From positions 1-5,811 of the forward strand of contig JAGAIH010000300.1 of assembly GCA_017626655.1 (NCBI GenBank): 5,811 bases of DNA, given 5' to 3'. This DNA comes from Clostridia bacterium (GTDB lineage: Bacteria > Bacillota_A > Clostridia > Oscillospirales > CAG-272). The notes below the pieces were generated by a model, which was given only the letters and a program-made list of their open reading frames with translations, was not told where the DNA came from and searched no databases. The position numbers and the translations under genes are program-made. Below are positions 3,974-5,811 of the stretch, piece by piece (position 1 is the first letter of the stretch; every line of letters begins with the position of its first letter).

Positions 3974-5719
3974 ATGAAAAGAAACACGAAACTCTCGAGA
4001 AAGCTCCTGACCCGCGTGGTCATGGGCCTCTTACTGCTGGCTATGCTGGGCGGTGTCCTCACCTCCTGCGGCGCAAGAGGCGGCAGTAAGATCACCACCA
4101 TTAACAAGGGCTACGTCATTGCCGAGACCATGCTCACCGACAAGAATGGCCTCACCGCCGCCCAGCTGGATAAGCTGGCCGACGAGATCGTGGCCTCCAA
4201 GAACGGCTTTGCCATCCGTGAGCAGCTGGTGGCCGCCATGCGAGGCTACGATATGTCCGACCCCGCCTTTAAGGACGAGGACGTCAAGAACGGTACCCTG
4301 GCCGCCCAGCCCGACAAGGTCCCCCAGTTCGCCATGAACGTTCTGAAGAACGGCGGCCTGGAGACCTTCGGCTACTACAACGCCGCCGGCGAGATCGTCA
4401 TGACCGCCGCCGACGTGGAGACCCTGGTCAAGGTCTTCCAGACCAACGTGGACGTGGACGCCAAGCTGAACTGGCTGGACCAGATCCTCCACTGGATCGG
4501 TCTGGGCTTTGAGTGGCTCATCAACGTCCCCGGCTTCGGCAGCTTCATCCTGGGTACGGTCTACTTCGCCATCGCCCTGGAGATCCTCATGATTCCCCTG
4601 GGCATCCACCAGCAGAAGAACTCCCGCAAGCAGGCCAAGCTCCGCCCCCGCGAGATGGCCATCCGCAACAAGTACAAGGGCCGTAACGACCAGGCCACCC
4701 AGCAGAAGGTGAACCAGGAGATCCAGGAGCTGTACACCAAGGAGGGCTACTCCCCCATGGCGGGCTGCCTCCCCCTGCTCATCACCCTGCCCTTCCTTAT
4801 GTTCCTGTACTACATCGTCATTGACCCCATGACCTATATGATGGGCGCCTCCGAGGGTCTGACCTCGGCGTTCCTGACCTTTGCCGACGCTCCCGCCGCC
4901 GCAGGCGGTCTGGGCCTGGTCTTGACCTCCGACAGAGGTACCATCGAGGTGCTGTCCCTGATCCGCGAGAGCGGCATCAGCATCGACGGCCTGGCTGATT
5001 TCGCCTACCTGGCCAACGGTGCCGACTGCCTGTCCGCCCTGGACGGCATGGCCGAGCGCATCCCCGACTTCAACCTCTTGGGCCTGAACATGGGTCTGGC
5101 TCCCGGCTTCGAGACCCGCGATCAGCTGATCCTGCTGTTCATGCCTGTCCTGACCTTCGTGGTCTACTGGGGCAGCGGTAAGATCAGCCGCAAGTTCACC
5201 TTCCAGCCCATGCAGAACGGCGACCAGAAGGACCCCGCCCAGGGCTGCTCCAACAACATGATGAACATCATGATGCCCGCTATGTCGGCCTGGTTCACCT
5301 TCATGGTCCCCGCCGCCGTGGGTCTGTACTGGATCTTCAAGAGCATCATCAGCACCATCAAGCAGTTCATCCTCTTCAAGGTCATGCCTCTGCCCACCTT
5401 CACCGAGGAGGACTACAAGGCCGCCGAGCGCGAGCTGGCCGGTAAGGACAAGAATAAGCCCGTCAAGCGGGATCCCAACGCCCCCAAGAACCCCAACGTC
5501 CGCTCCCTCCACCACATCGACGACGAGGACTACGAGTCCCCCGCCGAGCGCGAGGCACGCCTGGCCGCCCGTAAGCGGGACTACGTGGAGCCCGAGGAGG
5601 AGACCCCCAAGCAGAAGACCGCCGAGGGTCAGTACGGTGAGGGTGCCGTTCTCAAGGAGGACGACCGCCCCGCCCGCAAGGACAAGCGTGACAAGAATAA
5701 GAAGAACAGCGACGATTGA
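3974..5719 (+). CDS. yidC: YidC/Oxa1/SpoIIIJ family membrane protein insertase, enlarged lipoprotein form
   Basis: 581 residues. It inserts and folds membrane proteins, alone or with SecYEG. Residues 1-31 form a signal peptide with lipobox LTSC, so Cys32 should be lipid-modified outside. Residues 33-163 are a soluble extracytoplasmic region, and 164-186 look amphipathic. Predicted TM segments: 187-210, 263-285, 384-403, and two close ones in 429-468. The cytoplasmic hairpin loop (211-262) carries the family pattern (QQKNSRKQAKLRP, then NQEIQELYTKEGYSPMAGCLPLL). The loop between TM2 and TM3 is long (286-383). The tail (471-581) is charged and ends in a Lys-rich stretch that could contact ribosomes. 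Gram-positive homologues are usually about 260-340 residues, so this one is greatly enlarged. Glu203 occupies the place of the conserved groove Arg (SpoIIIJ Arg73, E. coli Arg366; alignment by eye, five residues before the TM1 Pro). YidD and probably Jag flank it. Confidence 0.95.
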   Translation: MKRNTKLSRKLLTRVVMGLLLLAMLGGVLTSCGARGGSKITTINKGYVIAETMLTDKNGLTAAQLDKLADEIVASKNGFAIREQLVAAMRGYDMSDPAFKDEDVKNGTLAAQPDKVPQFAMNVLKNGGLETFGYYNAAGEIVMTAADVETLVKVFQTNVDVDAKLNWLDQILHWIGLGFEWLINVPGFGSFILGTVYFAIALEILMIPLGIHQQKNSRKQAKLRPREMAIRNKYKGRNDQATQQKVNQEIQELYTKEGYSPMAGCLPLLITLPFLMFLYYIVIDPMTYMMGASEGLTSAFLTFADAPAAAGGLGLVLTSDRGTIEVLSLIRESGISIDGLADFAYLANGADCLSALDGMAERIPDFNLLGLNMGLAPGFETRDQLILLFMPVLTFVVYWGSGKISRKFTFQPMQNGDQKDPAQGCSNNMMNIMMPAMSAWFTFMVPAAVGLYWIFKSIISTIKQFILFKVMPLPTFTEEDYKAAERELAGKDKNKPVKRDPNAPKNPNVRSLHHIDDEDYESPAEREARLAARKRDYVEPEEETPKQKTAEGQYGEGAVLKEDDRPARKDKRDKNKKNSDD

Positions 5720-5728
5720 TCGCGAAAA

Positions 5729-5764
5729 GGGCGCGCCCGCCGAGAGCTTGCGCGGGTGTTGCCC
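5729..5764 (+). repeat. GC-rich dyad between yidC and the next gene
   Basis: GGGCGCGCCC (5729-5738) is a perfect 10-base palindrome. CCCGC (5736-5740) can pair with GCGGG (5752-5756), and GGGC (5729-5732) with GCCC (5761-5764) outside it. No T run follows, so it is not a standard terminator. It may be an mRNA stability or processing structure within the operon. Confidence 0.45.
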
Positions 5765-5795
5765 AACATAACTGAAAGGATAGAGTTTTACCGTC

Positions 5796-5811
5796 ATGAA
5801 GAAGGAAATCG
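5796..5811 (+). CDS. jag: Probable start of jag (KhpB-like RNA-binding protein), 3' partial
   Basis: Only ATG plus four full codons (MKKEI) are visible. The call rests on position directly after yidC, where jag/khpB is commonly found in Firmicutes, and on an N-terminus resembling Jag proteins (often MKKxI or MKKxIE). No other start is possible between the in-frame TAG at 5781 and this ATG. The best ribosome binding site, AAAGGA (5775-5780), is 15 bases upstream, farther than usual. Jag proteins have an N-terminal Jag domain with KH and R3H domains that bind RNA, none of which is in view. Confidence 0.55.

Noticed and set aside
3394..4107. Open frame on the - strand across yidD and the yidD-yidC gap
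   Set aside because: It spans well-supported + strand genes, and its repeat-derived segment (VIKVIEVIEV) is the antisense of the 9-base repeat. No family resemblance was seen.
4031..5797. 588-codon open frame on the - strand opposite yidC
   Set aside because: It is a mirror of the yidC codon pattern, with Gly/Leu/Val/His-rich sequence and no recognisable motifs. YidC on the + strand is unmistakable.

Overview
The window is a 5.8 kb, GC-rich (by eye around 60%) piece of a bacterial chromosome, with every recognisable gene on the + strand. It carries the conserved ribosome/membrane-insertion cluster rpmH-rnpA-yidD-yidC-(jag), preceded by two tandem genes for secreted trigger-factor-like lipoproteins. 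YidC is of the Gram-positive type: it has a lipobox Cys instead of the large N-terminal TM segment plus P1 domain of Proteobacteria. Together with the likely lipid-anchored chaperones, the strong AGGAGG-like ribosome binding sites and the GC-rich coding style, this suggests a high-GC member of the Clostridia (Oscillospirales/Ruminococcaceae-like). That taxonomic placement is inference.

Layout: 3-1229, 3' part of an extracytoplasmic trigger-factor-like peptidyl-prolyl isomerase (signal peptide off the window). 1253-2572, a complete paralogue with signal peptide and lipobox. 2573-2761, an AT-rich intergenic stretch with a perfect consensus sigma-70/SigA promoter (TTGACA, 17 bp, TATAAT), an A/T-rich inverted repeat just upstream of it, and a leader that can form two mutually exclusive hairpins. 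2762-2896, rpmH (ribosomal protein L34, 44 aa). 2915-2982, a strong hairpin ending in a T run, acting as terminator or attenuator. 3053-3487, rnpA (RNase P protein). 3484-3858, yidD, overlapping rnpA by ATGA and carrying an unusual acidic repeat tail. 3859-3973, a 115-base gap in which the yidC ribosome binding site has a perfect upstream complement. 3974-5719, yidC, a 581-residue insertase. 5720-5795, a GC-rich gap with dyad symmetry. 5796 to the end, the first codons of a gene that by position and sequence is probably jag (khpB).

How the genes fit together: L34 and the RNase P protein serve translation and tRNA maturation. YidD and YidC insert proteins into the membrane, and Jag is a cytoplasmic RNA-binding partner commonly encoded next to YidC. 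The two lipoproteins combine a trigger-factor-type FKBP domain with a trigger-factor-like C-terminal chaperone region but lack the ribosome-binding N-domain, so they probably fold secreted proteins outside the membrane. No dnaA and no DnaA-box cluster is seen upstream of rpmH, so the common dnaA-rpmH origin arrangement is not present within this window.

The points most worth a second look are the secreted trigger-factor pair, a Glu in YidC at the position of the conserved groove Arg, the large extra extracytoplasmic regions of YidC, the possible RNA switch in front of yidC, the alternative hairpins in the rpmH leader, and the 9-base repeat that encodes the YidD tail.
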